DNA of 14,962 nucleotides from an uncultured Propionibacteriaceae bacterium (GTDB lineage Bacteria; Actinomycetota; Actinomycetes; Propionibacteriales; Propionibacteriaceae): NCBI GenBank assembly GCA_937859105.1, contig CALMAD010000130.1, forward strand, positions 1 to 14,962. Direction: 5' to 3'. The notes under the pieces were generated by a model. That model had not been told where the DNA came from. It made no database searches and saw nothing but the letters and a program-made list of their open reading frames with translations. Shown here piece by piece: positions 6,218-12,891 of this stretch; within the stretch, counting starts at the first letter, position 1; each line of letters starts with the position of its first letter. The translations under genes and the position numbers were made by a program.

Positions 6218-7393
6218 GTGATCTCCGTGCGTCGAGCCCTCCCGTTGCTCGCGCACGCGTTCTTGGTGCAGGGGTCGGCCTACATCATCCGGCCGACTTC
6301 GGCGTACCGCGCGATCGAGGTGGGCCTGTCGCCCGCCCTCGTCGGCCTCATCGCCGCGAGATTCGCCCTGTTGCCGCTCGTCGTCGCCTTCCCCGCCGGG
6401 CGCTGGACCGACGGCGGGCGCGAGTTCCCCGCCCTGCTGGTGGGGGCGTCCGCGATGGCGCTGGCAGGCGTCGGGATGCTGGTGTACTCGCCCGACCTGT
6501 GGTCGCTCCTGCTGTGGAACGCGATCGTCGGGCTCGGGAACCTGCTGAGCATCATCGGCGAGCAGAGCCTCGTCGCGCGCGCCTCGCGCGAGGCGGTCGA
6601 CTCGGCGTTCGGCACCTTCACGTTCGCGGGCTCCGTCGGCCAGGCCGCCGCGCCGCTCGCGCTCGCGGCCGTCGGCGGGCGGGCGGTCATGCCGAACACG
6701 CAGGCGCTCATGGCCCTCTACACCGTCGCGACGTTCGCCCTGGTCGCCTGCACGTTCCTGCTGCGTCGTCTGGCCGGACGGGCGGAGTCCGGGCCTCGGC
6801 CGCGCGACGGACGCCGCCCCGCCCCGGTGCGCGTCTCGCCCGAGGCGCGCCGCACGCTGGCCGGTGCGGTGCTGCTGAGCATGCTCGTGCTCGCCGCCGA
6901 CGATTTGATCCAGGTCTACCTGCCCGCCCTCGGCGTCGAGCGGGGCATCGGGGCCGGCGTGATCGGCGTCCTGCTGACGCTGCGGGCGGCCGCGACGATG
7001 CTCTCGCGGATCGGCCTGTCGACCCTCACCGGACGCCTGGGCCGGCGCCGCCTCGTCTTGGTCTCGAGCCTTGTCGGAGGGCTCGCGGTCGCGCTGGTCG
7101 CCGCCCCGGTGCACCCGGCCGTGCTGGGCGCCGCGTTGCTTGTCGCCGGGTTCTGCCTCGGCGTCGGGCAGCCGTTGTCGATGGCGATCGTGTCGGTCGC
7201 GGCACCGCCCGGCAGCACGTCGACGTGGCTGGCCGTCCGGCTGATGGGCAACCGGCTCGGCCAGTCGCTGGTGCCCGCCGTGGTCGCGGTCGCCGCGGCG
7301 TCCACGGGGACGGCCGGCATCTTCGTCGCCACGGGGATCGGCCTGCTCATCACCGCCGGCCTCGGCCACGTGCTGATCCGCGACGTGGCGTGA
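6218..7393 (+). CDS. MFS transporter
   Basis: The 391-aa protein is almost entirely hydrophobic helices, with a polar Arg-rich loop in the middle (about residues 185-215) that separates two six-helix halves. Each half carries an MFS-like cytoplasmic loop: AGRWTDGGR after helix 2 and TGRLGRRR in the second half. This is the architecture of a 12-helix major facilitator drug or metabolite carrier. The substrate cannot be read from the sequence. The gene is convergent with the small Rho-N-like gene, only 10 bp apart, and no terminator hairpin is obvious there. The start at 6218 is chosen from the TACGGT -10 box. Confidence 0.9.
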   Translation: MISVRRALPLLAHAFLVQGSAYIIRPTSAYRAIEVGLSPALVGLIAARFALLPLVVAFPAGRWTDGGREFPALLVGASAMALAGVGMLVYSPDLWSLLLWNAIVGLGNLLSIIGEQSLVARASREAVDSAFGTFTFAGSVGQAAAPLALAAVGGRAVMPNTQALMALYTVATFALVACTFLLRRLAGRAESGPRPRDGRRPAPVRVSPEARRTLAGAVLLSMLVLAADDLIQVYLPALGVERGIGAGVIGVLLTLRAAATMLSRIGLSTLTGRLGRRRLVLVSSLVGGLAVALVAAPVHPAVLGAALLVAGFCLGVGQPLSMAIVSVAAPPGSTSTWLAVRLMGNRLGQSLVPAVVAVAAASTGTAGIFVATGIGLLITAGLGHVLIRDVA

Positions 7394-7403
7394 GGCGTCC
7401 GGG

Positions 7404-7736
7404 TCAGGAGTCCTCGTTCACCGCGCGCTCGAGTTCGTCCTTCGACATGGACGAGCGGCCCTCGATGCCCTTGCGCCGGGCCTCGTTGTAAAGCTGATCG
7501 CGGGTCCGCCCGCCCTCGCCCGTGTGTGAGCGCAGGCCGCCGCGGCGTCCGGACGAGATGTCCTCGGTCGAGGTGCGGCTCGCCTGCTTGGCCTCGCCGG
7601 CGCGGGCCCGCTCCTTGTTGACGGTGCGGGCAGCGATCTCCTCGGCGGTGTCCTCGTCTTTCCCGCGGTCGAGCAGGCCGTCCTTGATGTGCTCGTACTG
7701 CCGTTCGCGCTTGTCGCTCCACGCATCCTGGGGCAT
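7404..7736 (-). CDS. Small Rho-N/SAP-like protein (often labelled plasmid stabilization protein)
   Basis: The 110-aa, very charged product is a recognisable actinobacterial and proteobacterial type: an N-terminal KRERQYEHIKDGLLDRGK block (residues 9-26), an EEIAARTVNKERARAGEA block (32-49), a Thr/Ser/Gly linker, then a C-terminal helical module (about 80-107, DQLYNEARRKGIEGRSSMSKDELERAV) like the Rho N-terminal or SAP domain, which binds nucleic acid. The stabilization label seen in databases has weak support; a small stress-associated nucleic-acid-binding protein is my inference. The ATG at 7736 has AAGGAGG about 7 nt upstream. CAGACT at 7768-7773 on the minus strand is a likely -10, with a leader of about 25 nt. 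Confidence 0.85.
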   Translation of the reverse strand: MPQDAWSDKRERQYEHIKDGLLDRGKDEDTAEEIAARTVNKERARAGEAKQASRTSTEDISSGRRGGLRSHTGEGGRTRDQLYNEARRKGIEGRSSMSKDELERAVNEDS

Positions 7737-7821
7737 GGACGCCTCCTTCGGTCGGGCTGGAAACCCCAGTCTGCCCGCGCCGGCGGCGTCCGCTACGACC
7801 GTGCGGGTGGGAATCGAGGCG

Positions 7822-7845
7822 TTTCCACGGACTGATCTGTGGAAA
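7822..7845. promoter_or_regulatory. Dyad upstream of the hemerythrin gene
   Basis: TTTCCAC (7822-7828) and GTGGAAA (7839-7845) form a 7-bp inverted repeat with a 10-nt spacer, whose inner bases can extend it. Its centre is about 52 nt upstream of the hemerythrin start, in the 149-bp gap between divergent genes. It could be an operator or a hairpin. Confidence 0.45.
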
Positions 7846-7872
7846 GGGCTCCGGGCGCGGGCGTCCGGGCCG

Positions 7873-7878
7873 TAGATT
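7873..7878 (+). promoter_or_regulatory. -10 box of the hemerythrin gene (leaderless)
   Basis: TAGATT ends 7 nt before the ATG at 7886, with no ribosome-binding site. An in-frame TTG at 7877 overlaps the box and is not credible as a start. Confidence 0.55.
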
Positions 7879-7885
7879 GAGCGCC

Positions 7886-8359
7886 ATGTGCGAGTACTGC
7901 GGGTGCCGGGACATCTCGATCATCGGCCGGCTGTCGGAAGAGCATTACGGGGCGGTCAACGCGCTCGGCGGCCTCAAGCGGGCCGTCGACGCCAGCGATG
8001 CCGACGAGGTGCAGCGGGCGCTCAAGGCGATGCGGAGCCACCTGTTCCCGCACAACAATTCGGAGGAGGCCGGCCTGTTCAAGGGCCTGTGCCAGCCCGA
8101 GTACTGCGAGTACTTCGGAGAGACCGTCGAGGGGCTCATGGAGCAGCACTGCCTCATGCGTAAGCAACTGCAGCGCATCGAGAACGGCGAGTGGCACGTG
8201 TACCAGAAATTTGAGGACACCCTGCGGCACCACATCGACCGCGAGGAGAACGGGCTCTTCCCGGCGACCGCCGTCATGCTTGACGGCGAGACGTGGGACA
8301 TGATCGACGACCTCACCCACGAGTTCGACCATGAGCAGGGCCGCGAGCACGAGCACTGA
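7886..8359 (+). CDS. Hemerythrin-like HHE-domain protein
   Basis: The 157-aa soluble protein has the spacing of a four-helix di-iron hemerythrin domain: His20 (SEEH), His52/His56 with Glu60/Glu61 (SHLFPHNNSEE), His88 (EQH), then His115/His116 with Glu120/Glu121 (RHHIDREE). These are the expected iron ligands. The N-terminus MCEYCGCR places Cys2, Cys5 and Cys7 together, a feature of many actinobacterial members that might bind metal or respond to redox state. The tail is rich in His and acidic residues. Relatives bind O2, NO or iron and serve in oxidative or nitrosative stress; which applies here is not shown. It has its own leaderless promoter and lies 66 bp before thrE, which has another. 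Confidence 0.9.
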   Translation: MCEYCGCRDISIIGRLSEEHYGAVNALGGLKRAVDASDADEVQRALKAMRSHLFPHNNSEEAGLFKGLCQPEYCEYFGETVEGLMEQHCLMRKQLQRIENGEWHVYQKFEDTLRHHIDREENGLFPATAVMLDGETWDMIDDLTHEFDHEQGREHEH

Positions 8360-8413
8360 CGGCGTTCGCGCCGCCTGACGCGGCCCGGGTGTCCGCCGCG
8401 CGAGCGATCGCGC

Positions 8414-8419
8414 CAGAAT
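8414..8419 (+). promoter_or_regulatory. -10 box of thrE (leaderless)
   Basis: CAGAAT ends 6 nt before the ATG at 8426. No Shine-Dalgarno sequence is present in the 15 bases before the start. Confidence 0.45.
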
Positions 8420-8425
8420 GGAATC

Positions 8426-9904
8426 ATGGCGACACCCGAGGAGCCGTTGAGCAAGTACTGGTCGCACCCGTCGCGGGTGCGGGCCCGACGCGTGGTCGAC
8501 CTGACCATGCCGTCACCCCTGGACGCCGCGGTCAGCAACCGCGAGATCGACGACGCGCCCCCCGAGGTCGCGACGGCTGTGCTCGACCTCGCGATGCGCT
8601 TCGGCGAGTTGCTCGTCGCGTCCGGGACGCCGGCGAACGACACCGTGGTGTTGCTGCTGCGCCTCACCCGGGCGTTCGGCCTGAAGACCGTCTACGTGGA
8701 CGTCTCGTACATGTCGATCACCACCTCCTACTACCGCGGGTGGGACCGGCCGCCGGTGACGACGACCCGGGTCGTCCGGACGCCGGAGGTCGACTTCACG
8801 ATGGTCGAGCGGGCCGAGCGCCTGATGGACGCCATCGAGTCGACGCCCATGTCGATCCACGAGGCGACCGAGCGGTTCCGCCGGATCATGCGGGGCCCGC
8901 GTCCGCACCCGCGCTGGATGATGGTCGTCGGCACGGCGCTGACGGCCGCCGGCGCCGTCCTCATCTGGGGCGGCTCGTGGTCGCAGATGCTGGCCACGTT
9001 CGCCCTCGGCGTCCTGGTGTATTCGCTGCAGCACGCGTTCGCCCGGCTCGCCGTCCCCCCGTTCTTCACCCAGGTCGCGGGGGCTGCGGTCGTCGCGGTC
9101 TGCGCGACCGGCCTGTGGTGGCTGAGCGCGCAGGTGCCGTGGCTGCCGACGGGGCGCAACCCGGACGTCCTCATGACGGGGGGCGTCATCATCCTGGTCG
9201 TGGGCAGCAAGGCGGTCGGCGCGGCCCAGGACGCCATCGACGAGTTCTACTTGACCGCCGCCGCGAGGGCCGTCGAGGTCGCGATGCTGACCGGCGGCAT
9301 CCTGGTGGGCCTCGTCCTCGGGATCCAGCTCTGCCGGGCCGTCGGGGTCGTCCCGCCGCTGACGAACAACTTCCTCGCCTACGGGCCGCTGTGGGCCCAA
9401 CTGCTCGGGGCGTTCGTCGTCTCGGCCATGTACGGCCTCGAGTCGAACGCCAGTTGGCGGACCGTCGCCCTCAGCGGCGTCGCCGGACTCGCGGGGTGGG
9501 CCGGGTTCGCCGCGCTCATGTCGGCGGGCTGGCCGAGCATGGCGACCAACGGGATCGCCGGCCTGATCGTGGCGCTCGTGGGCGTGCCGCTGGCGAGACA
9601 ATTCCGGGTTCCGGTCGTCGCGGTGGTCTCGTCCGCGCTGATCCCGTTCGTGCCGGGCACGATGCTGGTCAGCTCCCTGAAGCAGATGTTCGGCTACGAG
9701 CTGAATCTGGCCGACCTGCAGCCGGGGCTCATCACGTTCGTCGGCGCGGTGGGCGTCGCGATCGCGATCGCCGTCGGCGCCACCGCCGGCATGATCGTCG
9801 GACGCCCCGCGGACGAGCAGCTGCGGCGCCAGCTGAGCCGGCTGCGGCCCCGGCAGGCGCTGCTGGTGTGGCCGTGGCGACGCAGGACGCGGCGTCCGAA
9901 GTGA
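8426..9904 (+). CDS. thrE: Threonine/serine exporter ThrE
   Basis: The product is 492 aa, about the length of Corynebacterium glutamicum ThrE. It has the family's two-part plan: a soluble N-terminal region (about 1-165) with the motif FGELLVASGTPANDTVVLLL and YVDVSYMSITTSYYRGW, followed by about ten membrane segments that make up the ThrE and ThrE_2-like domains. It exports L-threonine and L-serine across the cytoplasmic membrane using the proton gradient. The C-terminus is strongly basic and cytoplasmic. The ATG at 8426 follows a CAGAAT box. An 8-bp GC hairpin lies just after its stop (9911-9929) and may end transcription. With azlCD this gives the window two separate amino-acid export systems. 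Confidence 0.93.
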   Translation: MATPEEPLSKYWSHPSRVRARRVVDLTMPSPLDAAVSNREIDDAPPEVATAVLDLAMRFGELLVASGTPANDTVVLLLRLTRAFGLKTVYVDVSYMSITTSYYRGWDRPPVTTTRVVRTPEVDFTMVERAERLMDAIESTPMSIHEATERFRRIMRGPRPHPRWMMVVGTALTAAGAVLIWGGSWSQMLATFALGVLVYSLQHAFARLAVPPFFTQVAGAAVVAVCATGLWWLSAQVPWLPTGRNPDVLMTGGVIILVVGSKAVGAAQDAIDEFYLTAAARAVEVAMLTGGILVGLVLGIQLCRAVGVVPPLTNNFLAYGPLWAQLLGAFVVSAMYGLESNASWRTVALSGVAGLAGWAGFAALMSAGWPSMATNGIAGLIVALVGVPLARQFRVPVVAVVSSALIPFVPGTMLVSSLKQMFGYELNLADLQPGLITFVGAVGVAIAIAVGATAGMIVGRPADEQLRRQLSRLRPRQALLVWPWRRRTRRPK

Positions 9905-9910
9905 CCTTGT

Positions 9911-9929
9911 CGCGGGCCGGTGGCCCGCG
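9911..9929 (+). terminator. 8-bp GC hairpin after thrE
   Basis: CGCGGGCC (9911-9918) pairs perfectly with GGCCCGCG (9922-9929) around a 3-nt loop. It sits 6 nt after the thrE stop and 2 nt before the -10 box (TAGACT, 9932-9937) of the next gene. It may end thrE transcription; because it lies where the spacer of the next promoter would be, it might also act as an operator. Confidence 0.55.
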
Positions 9930-9931
9930 AA

Positions 9932-9937
9932 TAGACT
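9932..9937 (+). promoter_or_regulatory. -10 box of the 111-aa unknown gene (leaderless)
   Basis: TAGACT ends 7 nt before the ATG at 9945. A TTGTCG at 9907-9912 could be the -35, but the spacer would be 19 nt and is filled by the hairpin at 9911-9929. Confidence 0.5.
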
Positions 9938-9944
9938 GACGGGC

Positions 9945-10280
9945 ATGAGCAGCCACACGCATGACGCGGCCGGCGACGACCGGCCGGGCACCCTCGAGGA
10001 GTGGTGGGCCGGCCTCGGCGCCGAGGAGCAGTATCACGTCATCGAACTCGTCCGGTTCGATCAGACGGAGTTCATCGACGACATCGAGACCCGCTTCCCG
10101 GCGCCCGAGCCGTTGACGTCGGGCAAGAAGCCGTCCCCGGCGCTGAGCGAGTTCGTCCGCACGTTGCCGGCGTACCAGGAGCGGTACGCGGTCGCGGAGA
10201 AGATCGCCGTCGACGACGGCGCGAACATCCCCGACTCGCACCTGTCCACTGACCCGCTGGAGCCCGACGACCGGGCGTAG
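9945..10280 (+). CDS. Small acidic protein of unknown function
   Basis: I do not recognise this 111-aa protein. It has no signal peptide or membrane segment and is rich in Asp and Glu. The middle (about 14-55) holds aromatic and acidic residues (LEEWWAGLGAEEQYHVIELV, then FDQTEFIDDIETRFPAP) and probably folds as helices; the C-terminal 20 residues look disordered. The coding case rests on GC-rich third positions, a TAGACT -10 box 7 nt before the ATG, and a compact fit between thrE and lipoprotein 2, whose stop codon is only 6 bp away in convergent orientation. It may be cytoplasmic. No function is proposed. Confidence 0.75.
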   Translation: MSSHTHDAAGDDRPGTLEEWWAGLGAEEQYHVIELVRFDQTEFIDDIETRFPAPEPLTSGKKPSPALSEFVRTLPAYQERYAVAEKIAVDDGANIPDSHLSTDPLEPDDRA

Positions 10281-10286
10281 CGTCCG

Positions 10287-10952
10287 TCAGCCGCCGCTGT
10301 CGGTGATGTCGAGGTCGCGCACGGCGCGGGTGACGAGGCCGTCGAAGCGCGCCTTCTGGCTGGCGGGGTAGGTCCACTCGATGCCGATGACCCGGGGGCC
10401 GTTGACCTCGTAGCGCCCGTAGCGGATCTGGTCGCCCTTCGTGCCGCTGACCGCCTGCCAGAGCCGGGTGCGCTTGGAGTAGGTGACGTTCCAGCCGTTG
10501 GAGGCGAACGAGGAGCGGCGGCTGTCGAGTTCGCCCTCCCAGTCGCCCACGACGGAGCTGCCGAAGCAGAGGACCTGCGATCGGCCGTCGGGGCTGGTGG
10601 CCGTGACGCCGTCGCCGTTGTCCGACTCGGCGGTGGACCAGCCGCGCGGGTAGGAGCACGCGAACCGGTAGCGCGGGTTCGAGTAGCGGCTCATCGACGA
10701 GGATGGGGCGCTCGTCGCCGCGGGTGCCTCGGTCGTCCCCGTCCCGGACGCCTGCGTGCGCGTCTGCCCGCCCTGCTGGGTCTGGACCTGGACCTGGGTC
10801 TCGGTGGCCGGAGCCTGCGGCACCACCGAGATCACGGTGACCGTGGTCCTCGGGGCCTGGGGAGCCAGGCCGGGGATGGCCGAGCATCCGACGAGGACGC
10901 CCACGACACCGAGCGTGACGCCTCGGGCCAGTCTGCGCGGAAGAAGAGCCAT
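10287..10952 (-). CDS. Secreted lipoprotein with PsbP/LpqN-like C-terminal region (lipoprotein 2)
   Basis: The 221-aa product has a basic N-terminus, a hydrophobic stretch and the lipobox LVGC, with Cys23 lipidated. Residues 30-88 form a Thr/Gln/Ser-rich linker. The globular part begins NPRYRFACSYPRGW (92-105), like the opening of PsbP/Mog1-fold lipoproteins such as LpqN; Cys99 and Cys129 could form a disulphide. The fold assignment is inference. The mature N-terminus (CSAIPGL then TTVTV) resembles that of lipoprotein 1 (CAQVPGL then TTVVV), although the globular regions look different. No ribosome-binding site is seen; GAGAAT (10959-10964, minus strand) ends 6 nt before the ATG, so the message is probably leaderless. 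A GCGACAG dyad lies upstream. Confidence 0.88.
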   Translation of the reverse strand: MALLPRRLARGVTLGVVGVLVGCSAIPGLAPQAPRTTVTVISVVPQAPATETQVQVQTQQGGQTRTQASGTGTTEAPAATSAPSSSMSRYSNPRYRFACSYPRGWSTAESDNGDGVTATSPDGRSQVLCFGSSVVGDWEGELDSRRSSFASNGWNVTYSKRTRLWQAVSGTKGDQIRYGRYEVNGPRVIGIEWTYPASQKARFDGLVTRAVRDLDITDSGG

Positions 10953-10958
10953 GCCCGC

Positions 10959-10964
10959 ATTCTC
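10959..10964 (-). promoter_or_regulatory. -10 box of lipoprotein 2 (leaderless)
   Basis: GAGAAT on the minus strand ends 6 nt before the ATG. It keeps the A at position 2 and the T at position 6 of the TAnnnT pattern but lacks the first T. Confidence 0.4.
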
Positions 10965-10982
10965 GGGACCCGGCGGGTCAGC

Positions 10983-11014
10983 CCTGTCGCCACGGCCGTC
11001 CCTGTTGCGACAGG
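10983..11014. promoter_or_regulatory. CCTGTCGC / GCGACAGG dyad upstream of lipoprotein 2
   Basis: CCTGTCGC (10983-10990) and GCGACAGG (11007-11014) form a perfect 8-bp inverted repeat spaced by 16 bp. The right arm also belongs to a tighter near-palindrome, CCTGTTGCGACAGG (11001-11014). The left arm lies about where the -35 of lipoprotein 2 should be. The core matches the dyad in front of lipoprotein 1. Confidence 0.5.
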
Positions 11015-11036
11015 AGTCGCTTGCAGCAGCGCGCGC

Positions 11037-11399
11037 TCAGACGCTCTCGGGCGGCATGGTCGTGGGCGGGACGACGGAGGGCTTGGCGTCCCCCTCGGCG
11101 ACGAGGGGCTTCTCGGCCAGCGCCCAGGCGATCGTGCCGCCGCTGACGTTCACCGCCGGGACGCCCTGGCGCACCAGGAACTCGGCCGCGGCCTGCGAGC
11201 GGCCGCCGGAGCGGCAGATGACGGTGAGGTCGCCTTCGGGGACCTCGGCCAGCCGCGCCCGCAGGTCGCCCAGCGGGATCGACACGGCCCCCGGCGCATG
11301 GCCGGCTTCGAACTCGTTGGGCTCTCGCACGTCCAGGAGCACCGCCTCGTCGTCGAGGTCGGCCACCTCCACCTGACGGATTCCGTTGATCTGGGTCAT
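11037..11399 (-). CDS. Single-domain rhodanese (sulfurtransferase)
   Basis: The 120-aa protein is one rhodanese domain: LLDVREPNEFEAGHAPGAVSIPL (21-43) is the typical first half, and ICRSGGRS (61-68) is the active-site loop, with catalytic Cys62. A Pro-rich tail (about 105-120) follows. Such proteins carry a persulfide and pass sulfane sulfur to acceptors in the cytoplasm; the partner here is unknown. The ATG at 11399 overlaps the stop of the upstream MFS gene as ATGA, so translation is coupled. The longer frame upstream, which runs to 12416, is a shadow of the MFS gene. Confidence 0.92.
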   Translation of the reverse strand: MTQINGIRQVEVADLDDEAVLLDVREPNEFEAGHAPGAVSIPLGDLRARLAEVPEGDLTVICRSGGRSQAAAEFLVRQGVPAVNVSGGTIAWALAEKPLVAEGDAKPSVVPPTTMPPESV

Positions 11400-12694
11400 G
11401 GCCCCATCGTCGCATCCGGACGCCGCGCCGGCCCAGGGGTGACGCGCGGGAGGAGGCGTCCGAGCCAGACGGCCGCCACCGCGCAGGACGCCCCGACCGC
11501 GACGCCGGCCGCCGCGACCGGCGCGACGAGGGTGATCGCGCCGACCAGGGCGGGGGCCGCGAGCTGGCCGGCGCCGACGATCGTGTTCCAGCGGGCCAGG
11601 TGGGCGGTGCGGGCACGCTCGGGGGAGAGGTCGACGCCGAGCGTCATCTGGATGCCCGCGCTGAACCCGTTGCCGAGCGCGAGCACGAGCGCGCAGCCGC
11701 CGACGAGCCAGGTGGCGCCGGCGGCGTCCCCCGGTCGTGCGCCCCACCCGAGGACGCCGATGCCGAGGTACGCCACGGCCATCAGGGCCAGGCACGGGAC
11801 AGTGACGGCGGCCCGGCCCCGGCGGTCCATGAGCAGGCCCGCGGGCACGAACATGCCGATCTCGATGATCGCGGCGACGGCGAAGATCACGGAGATCGTC
11901 GCGGCGTCCAGGCCGAGCGTCGCGCCGACCAGCGGCAGGATCACGGGCCGGGCCGCCCGGCCCATCACGAGGGCGATCATCCCCAGCCCGACGAGCAGCA
12001 TCGACGCCAGGGCGGGGCGTCCGGGGGCGTGGGGGGCCGGCTCCTGCGGATCGATCCGCTCGGACGCCCCCCGTTCCACCCGGACGCCGCGGCGCTCGCC
12101 CGGCACCATGAAGCCCCACACCAGGGCGGTGGCGACGGCCATGACGGCGGCGTCCAGCAGGAGGACGCGTCCGGGGTGGCCGAAGCCCGCGATGGCGGCC
12201 CCCACCGCCGGCCCTGCGACCATGCCGACGCGCATCATGCCGCCGAACGTCGACATGCCGCGGGCGCGCAGGTGGGCCGGCAACTCCCCGCCGAGGAAGG
12301 CCTGGCGTCCGAGCAGCCAGACCGGCTGGTTGATCGCCTGCATCACCAGGACGCCGACGAACGCCGCGCGGTGGGCGTCGTCGGGGCCGCGGGCGGCGGC
12401 GTCCTCGGTGAGCCACCAGCCGGCGACGTTCAGGGCGACCAGGAGCGCGCCCGAGACGATCATGGTAAGCCGCTCGCCGATGCGGCTCATGAGGCGTCCG
12501 ATGGGGATGGGGCCGGCGACCATGCCCACGCCGCCGATGGCGGCGAGGGCTGCGGCGGCGGGCACCGAGAACCCCAACTCCAGCGCGACGAGGGGAATCA
12601 CCGGCGCGAGCGCATGGGGCCCGGCGCTCTGCAGCAGCGTCGGGACGTACACGGGGAGCGCCAGCCGGCGCATGAGCCTCGCATCGTCCGACAC
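11396..12694 (-). CDS. MFS transporter coupled to rhodanese
   Basis: From the GTG at 12694 the product is 432 aa, with about twelve hydrophobic helices, a polar middle loop (about residues 195-220) and MFS loops GRLMSRIGER after helix 2 and AGLLMDRRGR in the second half. The start has GGAG 5 nt upstream. An in-frame GTG at 12733 and an ATG at 12673 are alternatives, so the N-terminus is uncertain by about 13 residues either way. CAGAAT at 12705-12710 on the minus strand is a possible -10. The stop overlaps the rhodanese start by 4 bp, which suggests a shared task, perhaps export of a sulfur compound; that is speculative. It is divergent from the symporter operon. Confidence 0.88.
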   Translation of the reverse strand: MSDDARLMRRLALPVYVPTLLQSAGPHALAPVIPLVALELGFSVPAAAALAAIGGVGMVAGPIPIGRLMSRIGERLTMIVSGALLVALNVAGWWLTEDAAARGPDDAHRAAFVGVLVMQAINQPVWLLGRQAFLGGELPAHLRARGMSTFGGMMRVGMVAGPAVGAAIAGFGHPGRVLLLDAAVMAVATALVWGFMVPGERRGVRVERGASERIDPQEPAPHAPGRPALASMLLVGLGMIALVMGRAARPVILPLVGATLGLDAATISVIFAVAAIIEIGMFVPAGLLMDRRGRAAVTVPCLALMAVAYLGIGVLGWGARPGDAAGATWLVGGCALVLALGNGFSAGIQMTLGVDLSPERARTAHLARWNTIVGAGQLAAPALVGAITLVAPVAAAGVAVGASCAVAAVWLGRLLPRVTPGPARRPDATMGP

Positions 12695-12770
12695 GTCATC
12701 TCCGATTCTGACGGGACCCGATTCGTGAGGCACACGCTAGCCCAGCCGGCCGCGTGAAGGTTTCCCCGGA

Positions 12771-12786
12771 GTTGCCAAAGTTTCAC
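12771..12786 (-). promoter_or_regulatory. RamB-like site upstream of the symporter operon (tentative)
   Basis: On the minus strand this reads GTGAAACTTTGGCAAC. RamB, the acetate-metabolism regulator of corynebacteria, binds (A/G)AACTTTGCAAA-like sites, and this sequence differs by one inserted G. In C. glutamicum the homologous symporter gene mctC is under RamA/RamB control. The similarity is suggestive only. Confidence 0.3.
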
Positions 12787-12795
12787 GAAATCAAC

Positions 12796-12813
12796 AATCT
12801 CGATATTGAGATT
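12796..12813. promoter_or_regulatory. AT-rich dyad over the -35 of the symporter operon
   Basis: AATCTCGATATTGAGATT has perfect 6-bp arms (AATCTC / GAGATT) and a nearly symmetric centre. It overlaps the likely -35 TTGAGA (12806-12811), the position expected for a repressor operator. It stands out in this GC-rich window. Confidence 0.6.
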
Positions 12814-12835
12814 TGACGGTCGGGGGCCCTACCTT
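12806..12835 (+). promoter_or_regulatory. Promoter of the DUF485-symporter operon
   Basis: TTGAGA (12806-12811), an 18-nt spacer and TACCTT (12830-12835) form a sigma-A-like promoter. The leader of about 50 nt holds GAGGAG at 12878-12883, 8 nt before the ATG. Unlike many genes here, this operon has a true 5' leader. Confidence 0.55.
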
Positions 12836-12891
12836 TCTCTGACATGACGGGGCCGACGGTGGCCCCGCCGGCCGCGTGAGGAGCGCCCACC

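Noticed and set aside
5366..7491. Very long open frames of over 660 codons on both strands
   Set aside because: They are Arg/Gly/Asp-rich shadows of the kinase-like and MFS genes, caused by high GC.
11400..12416. N-terminal extension of the rhodanese to 459 codons
   Set aside because: It is the shadow frame of the MFS gene; the rhodanese domain starts right after the ATG at 11399.
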